Source: Dehalococcoidales bacterium
Lineage (GTDB): Bacteria; Chloroflexota; Dehalococcoidia; Dehalococcoidales; BS750m-G39
Length of the DNA stretch: 47,617 nt
Direction of reading: 5' to 3'
Assembly (NCBI GenBank): GCA_022865485.1
Contig: JALHSZ010000004.1
Span: forward strand, 1-47,617
Positions within the stretch are counted from its first letter, which is position 1, and every line of letters starts with the position of its first letter. The notes under the pieces were generated by a model. The model worked only from the letters and a program-made list of their open reading frames with translations, had not been told where the DNA came from and did not search any database. Positions 1-8,768 of this stretch are shown here, piece after piece. A program made the position numbers and the translations under genes.

Positions 1-165
1 ACTATAGAAGCCATAAAGAGCGCTGGTTTGAGGGATAAGGTTAAGGTTATGATTGGCGGCGGCCAGATGAGCGAAGAGGTGAGGAAGTATACCGGCGCTG
101 ACGCCTACGGCAAGGATGCCATGGCGGGCGTGTCCCTGGCTCAGAAATGGATAAGCGCTGGTTGA
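1..165 (+). CDS. Corrinoid (B12-binding) methyltransferase protein, 3' end only
   Basis: The first 54 codons read open from base 1 to a TGA at 163-165. The fragment carries the closing part of a B12-binding Rossmann domain, with the typical VMIGGG strand-loop, then a TGADAYGKDA segment and a final helix. This matches the C-terminus of the small corrinoid proteins that carry a methyl group between two methyltransferases (MtaC/MtbC/MttC type). The upstream His of the DxHxxG motif lies outside the window. It sits 32 bases upstream of a URO-D family methyltransferase on the same strand, so the two probably form an operon and act together. The methyl donor cannot be told from this fragment. Confidence 0.8.
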   Translation, partial: TIEAIKSAGLRDKVKVMIGGGQMSEEVRKYTGADAYGKDAMAGVSLAQKWISAG

Positions 166-197
166 TAATCCTCTAAGAGAAAGTCAGGAGGTTAAAA

Positions 198-1553
198 ATG
201 GAAAAGCAGTGGGCTGATATGACATCGGACGAGAAGCAAGAGGCGCTGTTTGCCAGGTGGCTGGCGCCGAAGGACCCCGGGGGTAATGACCTTAAGTTCC
301 AGAGTCCGGCTACGGAGAAGGCGTATAAGGATAGCATCACCCGGATAAAGGACGCTATCCAGATGAAGAAAACGCCGGACAGGGTGCCGGTCTGTGTATT
401 CCCCAGCTTTTTCCCCGTTTATAATGCCGGCATAACCCCCCGGGACGCGATGTACGACTACGACAAGCTATACGCGGCCTATAAGAAATTCCTCGTCGAT
501 TTTCAGCCTGACGGGCACATCGGCGCCGATATGCCCGGCCCGGGCAAGTTCTATGAAATCCTCGACTATAAGCTCTATTCCTGGCCGGGGCACGGAGTGG
601 CGCCTGAGTCGTCATACCAGGCTAACGAGGGCGAATACATGAAGCCGGAGGAATACGACGACCTGATTCAGGACCCCTCCAATTACTTTATTCATGTCTA
701 CCTGCCGCGCGTCTTCGGCGCCCTAGGTCCCTTCCAGGCGCTGCCGGCTTTCACCGGCATCCTCGAAATGTACGGCGTTGCCTACAACTTCATACCCTTC
801 GGCGTGCCGCCCGTCCAGGAAACCCTGAAGAAACTTATGGAGGCGGGCAACGAGGTTATGAAGTGGTTGGGGACTATCATGCAGTGGAACATGGAGACCA
901 TCGCCATGGGCTTCCCCAATGTGGTTGGTGGCTTTACCAAGGCGCCCTTTGACGTGCTCGGCGATACCCTGCGGGGCACCAAGGGGCTAATGATGGATAT
1001 GTACCGCCAGCCCGACAAGATTATCGAGGCTATGGAGGCGCTGACCCCGCTGATGATTAAGATGGGGGTCGGGGCGGCCCAGATGAACGGCAAGCCTTTA
1101 ATCTTTATGCCCCTGCATAAGGGCGCCGACGGCTTCCTCTCCGATGAGCAGTACAAGAAGTTCTACTGGCCTACCTTTAAGAAGGTCATGATGGGCTTAA
1201 TCGCCGAGGGTTGCGTGCCCTTCGCCGCGGCGGAGGGGGGCTATGACTCGCGCCTGGATATCATCAAGGACTTGCCCAAGGGTAAGACTTTGTGGATGAT
1301 GGACCACGCCGATATGGCCAAGGCCAAGAAGACGCTGGGCAGCGTTGCCTGCCTGGCGGGCAATGTGCCTTCCGACCTGTTGAACCTGGGCACAACCCAG
1401 AAGGTGCAGGACTACGTCAAGAACCTCATCGACACCTGCGCCAAGGGCGGCGGTTACATCGTGAGCAACGGCGCTTTCTTCGACCAGGCCAAGGCGGAGA
1501 ACGTCAAGGCTATGGTCGATTTCGCTAAGCAGTACGGCAAAGTATACAAATAG
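198..1553 (+). CDS. URO-D family (MtaA/MtbA-like) corrinoid methyltransferase
   Basis: A 451-residue protein of the uroporphyrinogen decarboxylase superfamily, which also contains the zinc methyltransferases that move methyl groups between corrinoid proteins and thiols. It starts at an ATG behind a good AGGAGG site. It is longer than true HemE (about 340-360 residues) because of an extra N-terminal region of about 50 residues. The barrel is visible through conserved pieces such as GADMPGPGKFYEIL near residue 110 and CLAGNVPSDLL near residue 390. The late GGGYIVSNGAF segment is where the family usually has its last metal or substrate loop. Its position next to a corrinoid protein argues for methyl transfer rather than haem synthesis. 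The substrate is unknown. A strong terminator follows the gene. Confidence 0.8.
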   Translation: MEKQWADMTSDEKQEALFARWLAPKDPGGNDLKFQSPATEKAYKDSITRIKDAIQMKKTPDRVPVCVFPSFFPVYNAGITPRDAMYDYDKLYAAYKKFLVDFQPDGHIGADMPGPGKFYEILDYKLYSWPGHGVAPESSYQANEGEYMKPEEYDDLIQDPSNYFIHVYLPRVFGALGPFQALPAFTGILEMYGVAYNFIPFGVPPVQETLKKLMEAGNEVMKWLGTIMQWNMETIAMGFPNVVGGFTKAPFDVLGDTLRGTKGLMMDMYRQPDKIIEAMEALTPLMIKMGVGAAQMNGKPLIFMPLHKGADGFLSDEQYKKFYWPTFKKVMMGLIAEGCVPFAAAEGGYDSRLDIIKDLPKGKTLWMMDHADMAKAKKTLGSVACLAGNVPSDLLNLGTTQKVQDYVKNLIDTCAKGGGYIVSNGAFFDQAKAENVKAMVDFAKQYGKVYK

Positions 1554-1576
1554 ATCGAGAATGATTAAGAGTGGTA

Positions 1577-1615
1577 CCCCGGGGCAAGCCCTTTGTCTCG
1601 GGGTTCGCTTTTTTT
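1577..1615 (+). terminator. Rho-independent terminator after the URO-D methyltransferase
   Basis: An 11-bp stem (1577-1587 with 1593-1603, two G-U pairs), a 5-base loop and a run of seven T at 1609-1615. It lies between the methyltransferase stop and the next gene. The possible TTG start at 1593 of the next frame is inside this hairpin, which is one reason to prefer the ATG at 1656. Confidence 0.85.
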
Positions 1616-1655
1616 GAGGCTTTCGCCGTGGCTAAAGCCTCCGAGGGAGAAGGAT

Positions 1656-2348
1656 ATGCCCGTAATCCGCGATATTCCCCTGAGCCTGGACTATAACGAT
1701 GAGGTGCTGCGCCGTCAGGGGCTGGGGGGGCGTTCCAAGGTAAGGCCGGAGATAAAGAAGGTAATTACCGAGCTGCTGGCTGAAGTCGAGAAGGGCGGCC
1801 TCCTGGAGCCTGCGGTTGCTTACGAGCGCTATCCTATAACCGCCATGGACTCCGACCGCATGTCGCTGGAGGGTGATAGGGCGATAGAGGGACCCTTGCT
1901 ACCCGCAACCTTCCCCGAGGCTAAGGAGCTTATCGTCCTCATCGCTACCATCGGTCCCAGGCTGGAAAAGCGGGTGACCGAATACACTAAGAGCGGCGGA
2001 GCCCTGCGCGGGGTAGTCCTGGACGGCATCGGCACCGCCGCCGTGGACAGGCTGATTCCCGAAGCCCTGAAGCTTATCGCCGCTGAGGTTGCCTCGCGGG
2101 GCTATGAGATAAGCAGCCCGGTTAACCCGGGCATGCCCGGTTTCCCGATGACCGAGCAGTGGAATCTGCTGGAACTGGCACCAGTCAGGGAAATCGGCGT
2201 TAGTCTATCTTCTTCCGGAGTTTTGATTCCCCGTAAGTCGACCTCTATGGTTATCGGCATCGGGCCCAAGATGACCCGATGGACACAGGCCGAAGTCTGC
2301 GGGCGTTGCAGCCTTAAGGAATCCTGTCCCTATAAGATAGTATCCTGA
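1656..2348 (+). CDS. MetH-activation-domain-like protein, probable corrinoid reactivation factor
   Basis: About 230 residues from the ATG at 1656, which has a GAGGGAGAAGG ribosome site. The open frame extends upstream to 1593, but that part lies in a terminator. The central and C-terminal part resembles the activation (AdoMet-binding) domain of B12-dependent methionine synthase: a GTAAVDRLIPEA helix, then a PGMPGFPMTEQWNL turn and a GVLIPRKSTSMVIGIG strand pair. The C-terminus adds a cysteine cluster, CGRCSLKESCPY, not found in MetH, which could hold an iron-sulfur centre or be redox active. It follows a corrinoid protein and methyltransferase and may reductively reactivate the corrinoid. No promoter is obvious in the 40-base gap after the terminator, so expression may need read-through. 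Confidence 0.72.
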   Translation: MPVIRDIPLSLDYNDEVLRRQGLGGRSKVRPEIKKVITELLAEVEKGGLLEPAVAYERYPITAMDSDRMSLEGDRAIEGPLLPATFPEAKELIVLIATIGPRLEKRVTEYTKSGGALRGVVLDGIGTAAVDRLIPEALKLIAAEVASRGYEISSPVNPGMPGFPMTEQWNLLELAPVREIGVSLSSSGVLIPRKSTSMVIGIGPKMTRWTQAEVCGRCSLKESCPYKIVS

Positions 2349-2376
2349 TTCCGCTGGGGGGTACTCAGCCGCGGGG

Positions 2377-4878
2377 CTACTTTATTTCCAGGCGGCTTGA
2401 TGTGGCCGATTCGATAAGTATGCAGAAGAGCTCTACCAGCTCGGGGTCGAACTGGGTTCCGGCACAGCGCCTTAGCTCTTCGAGCGCGCTCTGGGGTGGT
2501 AGCTGCTCGCGGTAGGGGCGGGGGGAGGTCATGGCGTCGTAGGCATCGGCTATCGCCAGTATTCTGCCTTCCAGGGGTATACTGTCGCCTTTTAGACCGG
2601 AGGGGTAGCCACGTCCATCGTAGTGCTCGTGGTGGTGAAGTATGGCGGGGAGGCAGTTGACCAGGTCGATAATGTGCCTGAGTATCTCTACGCCGAGCTT
2701 GGGATGGATTTTTACCGGCTCCCATTCTTTATCGGTCAGGGGGCCTTCCTTGCTGAGTATGGAATCGGGGATGCCGACCTTGCCGATATCGTGGAGCAGG
2801 CTGGCGGCGCGAATGGTGGCGATTCTGTCCTGGGGCAGGTCGAGCGCCTCAGCCATGGCTACCGAATAGTCGCTGACCTTCCGGGAGTGGCCGTAGGTAT
2901 AGTGGTCTTTGGCATCGACGGTAGCCGCCAGGGCGTAGATGATGCTTAAAGCCCTGGGTCTTGTCTCGAGCTCAGCGCTGATTTTGGATGTTTCCGGCTT
3001 GTCCAGCTCTGAGGATAGACAGGTCCGGTTTCTGCCTGCCTGTTTCGCCCGATAGAGAGCGGCATCGGCGCGGGCGATTATTTCTTCTTTCATCACACCG
3101 TCGGTGGGCCAGCTGGCGATGCCGATGCTGACTGTTATGGGCATGGTGCGTGAGCTTGTTTTCGACTCTATCGCTTTGCGCATACGCTCGGCTACCTTAG
3201 CCGCGGCGTCTATCCGCGTCTCGGGCAGGATAATGGCGAATTCCTCGCCGCCGTAGCGGAAGGCAAGGTCTATGTTTCGGATTGAGCCTTCAATATACCT
3301 GCCGATTTTGCGCAGCACTTCATCCCCAGCCAGGTGCCCGTAGATATCGTTGTAAGCCTTGAAGAGGTCTATATCCAGCATTATCAGGGAGAACATGCTG
3401 CCGAAGCGGGAACCGCGGGCGATTTCCTGCTCCAGGCGTTCGTGGAAGTGGCGGTGATTATAGAGGTCCGTCAGCCCGTCGGTGTTAGCCCTTATCGTCG
3501 CCTGGGCGTAGAGGCGGGCGTTTTCAATCAGGATACTGGCCTGGCTGGCCATGCCCACTACCAGTTCTACATCTTCATGGGAGTAGACTTTGCCCTGCTG
3601 TTTTTTGCCCAAGGCCAGGATGCCGATAAGCCTGCCCTCGCTCTTAATCGGGCACAGGATTTCCATGTCAGCCAGCTTCTCCTTCTCTGTCTGCCACAAC
3701 CCTTTAAGTTCGGGGATGCGGTCAATCCTCCCCAGGTCAAGGGGTTCAGCCTCTTTCTCCAGCCAGGCGATTATCGGGCTATCAACGTTAAGCCTGAGTT
3801 TGTCGTTTGAATCCTCTTCCACTTCGGGGTAGGTAAACTGGGTGGTGAAATCACCGCTGTTAACGTCTTCGAAGAGCAATTTGGAGTGCTCAATATTTAG
3901 AGCCTTGGTCACGGCGGGTAACATTTCGCTGGCCAGTTCGTCCAGGTTGATGATATTACCCATCTTCCGGCTGAAGGTGAGCAGCGCCTGACGGTATTGG
4001 TAGGTTTCCCGATAGAAGAAACGGTCTATCAGTTCTTGAACGAAATGCCTTAGCGGCCTGGCCAGCAGCACCAGCAGTAGGACCAAGGCGGAGGTAAGTA
4101 ATAGAGTAATGTAAAGCGGCAGTTCGGGGAGGAACCTTTGCCCCAAAAATAGGGCACCGACGTAGGTGCCGACCAGAGAGATTAGCACCAGGAAGTAGGT
4201 TAGCCCCCGGCGTGCCACCAACCTGATGTTGAGCAGCTGGTATCTCTGGATGGCGTAGGCGATGATCAGAGCATTAGCCAGGTTGCCCAGATGGTCGGTG
4301 GGTAAGCCGGCCAGAGCTGGGGTAAAGGGATTAATATAGGTTACCGCCATGGCTATGCCCGAGCCGGCGATGAGATACATTGTCCGGTTGCGGTCATTGG
4401 GGTCTGTGGAGCTGCGGTACCTCTGCACCAGCATCAGCATGGCGGCAATGAGAAAAGGGGCCAGGATGATGCCGATAATATAGGGCCAGAGTCCGATATC
4501 GTGGTGGAGGAAGCCGTTAACGAAATAGGCGTCCTTGACGATATTACCGCTGAGACCGAATCCCAGCACCACCAGCACCAGCGCGTAGCCGATGTATAAG
4601 AATATTCCCCCCGGTTTATTGTTGTAAGCCCTGACGAAATGGTAGTAACAGACGGCTGCCCAGGGGATGGTGACGATGACCATTGAGTTCCAGAAGAGCA
4701 AGTGGGGGGAGGAGGGATTATAGACCAGCATAAAAGAGGTGAAGCTCCAGAGAGCGGAGGCAGCGAGGAATAGAGCGAATACTTTATCTACCCGTCTCTT
4801 GGCCTGCTGTAAGACGAGCACCACTAAGACGGCAAAGGTCAGAGAACTGATGAGCGGTATTATAGCCCACATGTTCAT
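2377..4878 (-). CDS. Membrane-bound GGDEF / HD-GYP cyclic-di-GMP enzyme
   Basis: An 833-residue signalling protein. Residues 1-275 hold seven or eight hydrophobic segments, like the 7TM sensor region of some histidine kinases. Residues about 300-460 look like a GAF domain. The GGDEF domain follows (about 465-620), with an intact GGEEF at 543-547 and an RxxD inhibitory site five residues upstream (534-537). It ends with an HD-GYP phosphodiesterase domain (about 640-815), with the HD pair at 696-697 and GYP at 757-759. Both the cyclase and the phosphodiesterase motifs are intact, so the protein could make and break cyclic-di-GMP. The start has a GGAGGGG site and a near-consensus promoter. The pilus locus downstream in the window is a plausible target of this second messenger, but that link is inference. 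Confidence 0.9.
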   Translation of the reverse strand: MNMWAIIPLISSLTFAVLVVLVLQQAKRRVDKVFALFLAASALWSFTSFMLVYNPSSPHLLFWNSMVIVTIPWAAVCYYHFVRAYNNKPGGIFLYIGYALVLVVLGFGLSGNIVKDAYFVNGFLHHDIGLWPYIIGIILAPFLIAAMLMLVQRYRSSTDPNDRNRTMYLIAGSGIAMAVTYINPFTPALAGLPTDHLGNLANALIIAYAIQRYQLLNIRLVARRGLTYFLVLISLVGTYVGALFLGQRFLPELPLYITLLLTSALVLLLVLLARPLRHFVQELIDRFFYRETYQYRQALLTFSRKMGNIINLDELASEMLPAVTKALNIEHSKLLFEDVNSGDFTTQFTYPEVEEDSNDKLRLNVDSPIIAWLEKEAEPLDLGRIDRIPELKGLWQTEKEKLADMEILCPIKSEGRLIGILALGKKQQGKVYSHEDVELVVGMASQASILIENARLYAQATIRANTDGLTDLYNHRHFHERLEQEIARGSRFGSMFSLIMLDIDLFKAYNDIYGHLAGDEVLRKIGRYIEGSIRNIDLAFRYGGEEFAIILPETRIDAAAKVAERMRKAIESKTSSRTMPITVSIGIASWPTDGVMKEEIIARADAALYRAKQAGRNRTCLSSELDKPETSKISAELETRPRALSIIYALAATVDAKDHYTYGHSRKVSDYSVAMAEALDLPQDRIATIRAASLLHDIGKVGIPDSILSKEGPLTDKEWEPVKIHPKLGVEILRHIIDLVNCLPAILHHHEHYDGRGYPSGLKGDSIPLEGRILAIADAYDAMTSPRPYREQLPPQSALEELRRCAGTQFDPELVELFCILIESATSSRLEIK

Positions 4879-4963
4879 TAGTTAACTATCCCCTCCAGTA
4901 CTTTACGTAGTTAATAAAGCCACTAGAAATAACCACTGCCTATTAGTATAGTCAATTATAGTC

Positions 4964-4992
4964 ATTATGTCTTACGGCTACAGGCTTGTCAA
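4964..4992 (-). promoter_or_regulatory. Promoter of the GGDEF/HD-GYP gene
   Basis: On the minus strand, TTGACA (4992-4987) is followed after 17 bases by CATAAT (4969-4964). A second TATAAT lies at 4960-4955. The site is about 90 bases ahead of the start codon. Confidence 0.65.
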
Positions 4993-5037
4993 TAGGAATA
5001 TTGGGTAGGGTGGTTGTGGGGGGAGGGGTGGGGGAGG

Positions 5038-6318
5038 CTACTGAGAGTACTGGCGGAAGATGAGTACCGAGTTATGCCCGCCGAAGCCGAAGGAATTGGA
5101 CATAGCGGTCTTGACCTTAACCGGGCGTGCTTTATTAGGCACATAGTCCAGGTCGCACTCGGGGTCGGGGTGGGTGAGGTTTATCGTTGGCGGCACGATG
5201 CCGTGATTTATGGCTAGAACGGATATTGCCGCCTCGAGACTGCCCGCCGCCCCGATAAGATGTCCGGTCATGGATTTAGTGGCTGAGATGGGGATATGGT
5301 AGGCATCATAGCCGTTTACGTGGAATACGCTTTTAATGGCCCGGGTTTCGGTGCGGTCGTTGAGCAGGGTGGCTGTGCCGTGGGCGTTAATATAGTCAAT
5401 ATCGTTGGGGGTGAGGTTAGCCTTTTTCAGAGCCAGCCTTAGAGCTCTGGCGGCACCCTCCCCATCGGGCGCAGGCTGGGTGAGGTGAAAGGCATCGCTG
5501 GTGGTGCTATAGCTGGCGATTTCAGCCAGGATGGGAGCGCCGCGCTCAATGGCGTGGTCGGCGTCTTCCATGACCAGAATGGCGGCGCCTTCGCCTAGGA
5601 CGAAGCCGTCGCGCTCGGCGTCAAACGGCCGGCAGGATGCTTTCACTCCGTTATTGCTGGTGGATAGGGCGCGGAGAGAGTTGAAGGCGGCCACGATGAG
5701 AGGGACGACGGGCGCCTCGGCGCCGCCGGCTATCATCACCTTGGCATCGCCGGCTTTAATCACCTGGTAGGCCTGGCCGATGGCGTCGCTGCCACTGGAG
5801 CAGGCCGAGGATGGCGAGTAGCTTAAGCCCTTGGTGCCCAGTACCAGCGAGACCTGTACCGAGGGAGCGTCGCCGGTCATAGTCGGTGCCAGAATAGGGC
5901 TTATCCGTTTGGGCCCGTCTTCGTTTAGTATCTTGAGCTGTTCCGAAATAGAGAGCAACCCGCCCACGCTGCTGCCGATGATGACGCCGGTCTCCTCAGA
6001 ATTGCCGTTAGTTATCTTCAGGCCCGATGATTCTACTGCCTGGAGACTGGCGGCGACGGCGAACTGGGTGAAGCGGTCCATGCGGTGGGCTTCTTTGCGG
6101 CTGACATACATCATGGGGTCGAACCCCTTGACTTCAGCGGCGAATTTGGTCTCCAGGGGGGTGGGGTCAAAGCCGGAGATATAGTCAACCCCCGATTTGC
6201 CGGCAATGAGGGATGCCCACATGTCGGGGATATTGAGCCCGACCGGACTGATGACTCCCATACCGGTGACGACTACTCGCTTTCCGTTCTGGCCGTTATG
6301 ATTTATTGCGTTCGTCAT
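5038..6318 (-). CDS. fabF: Beta-ketoacyl-ACP synthase II (FabF family)
   Basis: A 426-residue condensing enzyme that extends acyl chains with malonyl-ACP. The catalytic triad is complete: Cys173 in SSACSSG, His313 in NAHGTAT and His353 in SMTGHLIGAAGS, with the conserved Lys348 just before. Length is normal for FabF. It is the last gene of a three-gene unit, six bases after a GH3-type adenylating enzyme, and no acyl carrier protein, FabD, FabG or FabZ is near. That isolation suggests it may serve a dedicated pathway rather than general fatty acid synthesis, and the symbol is given for the family. The ribosome site is weak, so translation may be coupled to the upstream gene. Confidence 0.9.
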   Translation of the reverse strand: MTNAINHNGQNGKRVVVTGMGVISPVGLNIPDMWASLIAGKSGVDYISGFDPTPLETKFAAEVKGFDPMMYVSRKEAHRMDRFTQFAVAASLQAVESSGLKITNGNSEETGVIIGSSVGGLLSISEQLKILNEDGPKRISPILAPTMTGDAPSVQVSLVLGTKGLSYSPSSACSSGSDAIGQAYQVIKAGDAKVMIAGGAEAPVVPLIVAAFNSLRALSTSNNGVKASCRPFDAERDGFVLGEGAAILVMEDADHAIERGAPILAEIASYSTTSDAFHLTQPAPDGEGAARALRLALKKANLTPNDIDYINAHGTATLLNDRTETRAIKSVFHVNGYDAYHIPISATKSMTGHLIGAAGSLEAAISVLAINHGIVPPTINLTHPDPECDLDYVPNKARPVKVKTAMSNSFGFGGHNSVLIFRQYSQ

Positions 6319-6324
6319 TTCAAT

Positions 6325-7968
6325 TTACTTTAAGATGCTTTCCGGTTCTTTTTCCTGGCTGGCTACCGGCATCTCGGCACCGCCGTTGACCAGGCAGTTT
6401 ATTACGCCGTCGGAGGGGTTGATGTGCGGCGGCTTGAGGTGAGCCAGGTCGGCACCAGCCGCCTGCTGCTTTGTCATATAGCCTCGGAAGGCATTTTCGG
6501 GGAGTATGGTGACCTCTAACGGTCTCAAGCCCAGAAATGCTTCCAGGTCGGCGTAGGGAGCATCCAGCCTTTTGAGTTCACGGTGTACCGATCTGGCTAT
6601 CTGCTCCTCGGTAACATGCCCGTTTTCTCCGAGCTCAAGGTAGAGGTGGAGTATCGGGATTTCCTTAAGCTCCTTGCGTACCGTCCATTCTTTGTAGTTT
6701 ATCCCTGAGTTTTCTATAGCCTGCCAGATAACCTTTTCCGTTAGTCGGGTGAAACCAGCGATGTCAATCATATCGTCCACCCGGGCGTGGAATGCCATCT
6801 GGGGGATGTCTATGTCGAGCTTTTCGTTGCGCAGGGCGGTTATCTTAATCATATCGCCCAGCTTATACCTGATAAGCGGTCCCCCGTAGAAGTTGGTGAT
6901 GACCAGCTCGTACTTCTCTCCGGGCTTAATCTCGTCCAGCAGCAGGGTTTTGGGCTGGTAGAAGGGGTCGTCCCCGGCTCTCAGGCTTTCTGCCTCGGGA
7001 ATGAACTCCAGGAAGTTGAGATGAGGGATGAAGGTCATACCCTGGTAGTCCCAGGTCTGGGTGGCGATGATTATGCCCTCGGTTCCGCCGTAGACATCCA
7101 GGGGATACCTCCCCCACATCTCCTTGACCTTCTCCCTGAATACCGAGCCGTCGGAGCCGGTGGAGATCAGCCCTTTAAGCTTCCAGATATCCCTGGGCAG
7201 AAGGGGGCGGCGAGCCAGTTTGCTCTTTATCAGCCCTTTTAGCAGCCGGGCAAGAGCCCTGGGATTGCCCAGCAGCGGTTTAATGTCTATCTTCTGGTTT
7301 TTCTGGCTGAAGCGTCCGCCGATAGCTACCAGTACGCTGGAAAGGGCGAAGAACAGGTCCAGTCCCTCGGATAGAGCCATTTTGAAACCGAGCTGCACCC
7401 TGTCTTCAAAGGACATGTCCTCGGCCGCTTTTACCGGCGGCAGGAACTCAAACAACTCGTGAGGGGCGGCGTGGATTAACGCGCCGGTGGTGTAGGGTGG
7501 GGGGGCTAGAGCGTAAAGGAACCTGTCCTTTCGCTTGTAGTTAATTTCGCCCTTCTGCCGGCAGCAGGCGAAGGTTAAGCAGGCGAAGAGCAGTGAGCGC
7601 AGTTCGGCAAACTGCCGGTTAGTAACCGGGACCCACTTGAAGGGGTATTCGCCCGACCTGCCTGAGGTGTGTTGCCAGAACAATGGTTTCTGGGGTAGGG
7701 CACGCTCGTTTTTGGTTAGCAGGAATGGTTCGTAATTGGCATAGGTGGTCAGCGGCACCAGCTTGCGGAATTCCTCCACTGTCTCCGGCTCGGCGCCTTG
7801 CATGATGCTCCTGCCCAGCTTGCACCTTTTGAGCAGCTCTAGCTGCTCCAGGAGCAGCCGCCGCTGGATATTCATGCAGTCTTTAAGGCTCAGGTCAATA
7901 AAGCTGCAGCACCTTTGCCATAGTTCTTCATTTTTACCCTGGACAAGTAATTCAGCTTCTGTAGTCAT
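6325..7968 (-). CDS. GH3-family acyl-adenylating enzyme
   Basis: A 547-residue member of the GH3 branch of adenylate-forming enzymes, best known from plants, where it joins acyl acids to amino acids. The ATP loop appears as HTSGRSGEYPFKW near residue 110. The YGGTEG motif lies near residue 295 and the RYKLGD motif near residue 370, both typical of the family. It is 22 bases after an ICMT-like methyltransferase gene and 6 bases before fabF on the minus strand. The likely reaction is activation of a carboxylic acid as acyl-AMP, followed by transfer to an amine or thiol. The substrates cannot be read from the sequence. Bacterial GH3 proteins are poorly characterised. Confidence 0.82.
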   Translation of the reverse strand: MTTEAELLVQGKNEELWQRCCSFIDLSLKDCMNIQRRLLLEQLELLKRCKLGRSIMQGAEPETVEEFRKLVPLTTYANYEPFLLTKNERALPQKPLFWQHTSGRSGEYPFKWVPVTNRQFAELRSLLFACLTFACCRQKGEINYKRKDRFLYALAPPPYTTGALIHAAPHELFEFLPPVKAAEDMSFEDRVQLGFKMALSEGLDLFFALSSVLVAIGGRFSQKNQKIDIKPLLGNPRALARLLKGLIKSKLARRPLLPRDIWKLKGLISTGSDGSVFREKVKEMWGRYPLDVYGGTEGIIIATQTWDYQGMTFIPHLNFLEFIPEAESLRAGDDPFYQPKTLLLDEIKPGEKYELVITNFYGGPLIRYKLGDMIKITALRNEKLDIDIPQMAFHARVDDMIDIAGFTRLTEKVIWQAIENSGINYKEWTVRKELKEIPILHLYLELGENGHVTEEQIARSVHRELKRLDAPYADLEAFLGLRPLEVTILPENAFRGYMTKQQAAGADLAHLKPPHINPSDGVINCLVNGGAEMPVASQEKEPESILK

Positions 7969-7990
7969 GTTATCCTTCCTTTGGGTATTT

Positions 7991-8563
7991 TTAGCTCCCG
8001 GTCTGCTTTAACGAATTTATGAAGGCGTTTATGCTCCGCCGATTGGGGATGAACATCGGAGTTTCCCGCCTGTAGTTGTCGTAGTCGACAAACATCCTGC
8101 CGAAGAAGAACCTTTCCTGAATAGCCACTAAGGCGATATCGAGCAAGACCCATATCGGAGCGGCGATGAGCATGAGGCTCGAGCTTGAGACCAGAATCAG
8201 CGACAGCAGGAGCAGGATGAGCCCGTACACCCAGGGGTGGCGGACGAGGGCATAGAGCCCGCTGGTTATCAGCTTGTCCCCGACGCCAGTGGCGACATAG
8301 GTCTTGCCGAAGGGGAGGTTGATGAACAGGGAGTAAATCAGCATAAAGAGGGAGATGGGCAGCAAGCCCCAGCCCAGCCAGTTTGACCAGCCGGGTAGCG
8401 CCAGCTTATCGGGGGAAATGCTTACCATTATAATGGAGAAGACCACTAAGCCGTTGCCGACCAGCATGGTGAGGGGTTTCATGCCCGGTATCCTTTTTAT
8501 AGAGATGATGTCGAGGAGGTGGATTACCAGGAAACCAAGGCCGCCTAGAGCTATATAAATCAT
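7991..8563 (-). CDS. ICMT/PEMT-like integral membrane methyltransferase
   Basis: A 190-residue membrane protein with about five hydrophobic segments. Its C-terminal half has the signature of isoprenylcysteine carboxyl methyltransferase and phospholipid N-methyltransferase relatives: TSGLYALVRHPWVYG, followed near the end by QERFFFGRMFVDYDNYRR. The RHP and the downstream E..F...Y..Y residues form the AdoMet site in this family. It is the first gene of the unit with GH3 and fabF, so it may methylate a lipid-like product at the membrane. The substrate is unknown. Confidence 0.75.
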   Translation of the reverse strand: MIYIALGGLGFLVIHLLDIISIKRIPGMKPLTMLVGNGLVVFSIIMVSISPDKLALPGWSNWLGWGLLPISLFMLIYSLFINLPFGKTYVATGVGDKLITSGLYALVRHPWVYGLILLLLSLILVSSSSLMLIAAPIWVLLDIALVAIQERFFFGRMFVDYDNYRRETPMFIPNRRSINAFINSLKQTGS

Positions 8564-8655
8564 TCCCGCGCTTTCCTCTGCCGATATTCCGCGTTCGTCA
8601 AATAGCGAATTGATTACACTGACTATGGCAGATTGCGCCCGCGAAGGGAAGGTAT

Positions 8656-8671
8656 AATGTTCTATAACATT
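8656..8671. promoter_or_regulatory. Palindrome upstream of the ICMT-GH3-fabF operon
   Basis: AATGTT and AACATT separated by four bases form a perfect inverted repeat. The heptamer TGTTCTA also appears twice (8658-8664 and 8671-8677). The position, about 90 bases ahead of the first gene of the operon, suits an operator, but no clear promoter pair was found with it. Confidence 0.35.
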
Positions 8672-8692
8672 GTTCTACCCCGGTGTGGCGAT

Positions 8693-8724
8693 AAAAAAAG
8701 GCCCCTTCTCCGGGTGAGAAGGGG
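8693..8724 (-). terminator. Rho-independent terminator of the small regulator pair
   Basis: A perfect 9-bp stem (8702-8710 with 8716-8724) with a 5-base loop. In minus-strand direction it is followed by a run of seven U from the A-tract at 8693-8699. It lies about 45 bases past the stop codon at 8769. Confidence 0.88.
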
Positions 8725-8768
8725 TTAAAAACTAGGGGTAAGTAGGGGTAAGATTTAAGCCGGGCGGG

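Noticed and set aside
1593-1655. A 21-codon N-terminal extension of the MetH-activation-like protein from TTG
   Set aside because: The start lies in the stem of a terminator, with no ribosome site; the ATG at 1656 has a good one.
3334-3810. A 158-residue frame antisense to the GGDEF protein
   Set aside because: Covered by an intact GAF and GGDEF domain on the other strand; no independent support.
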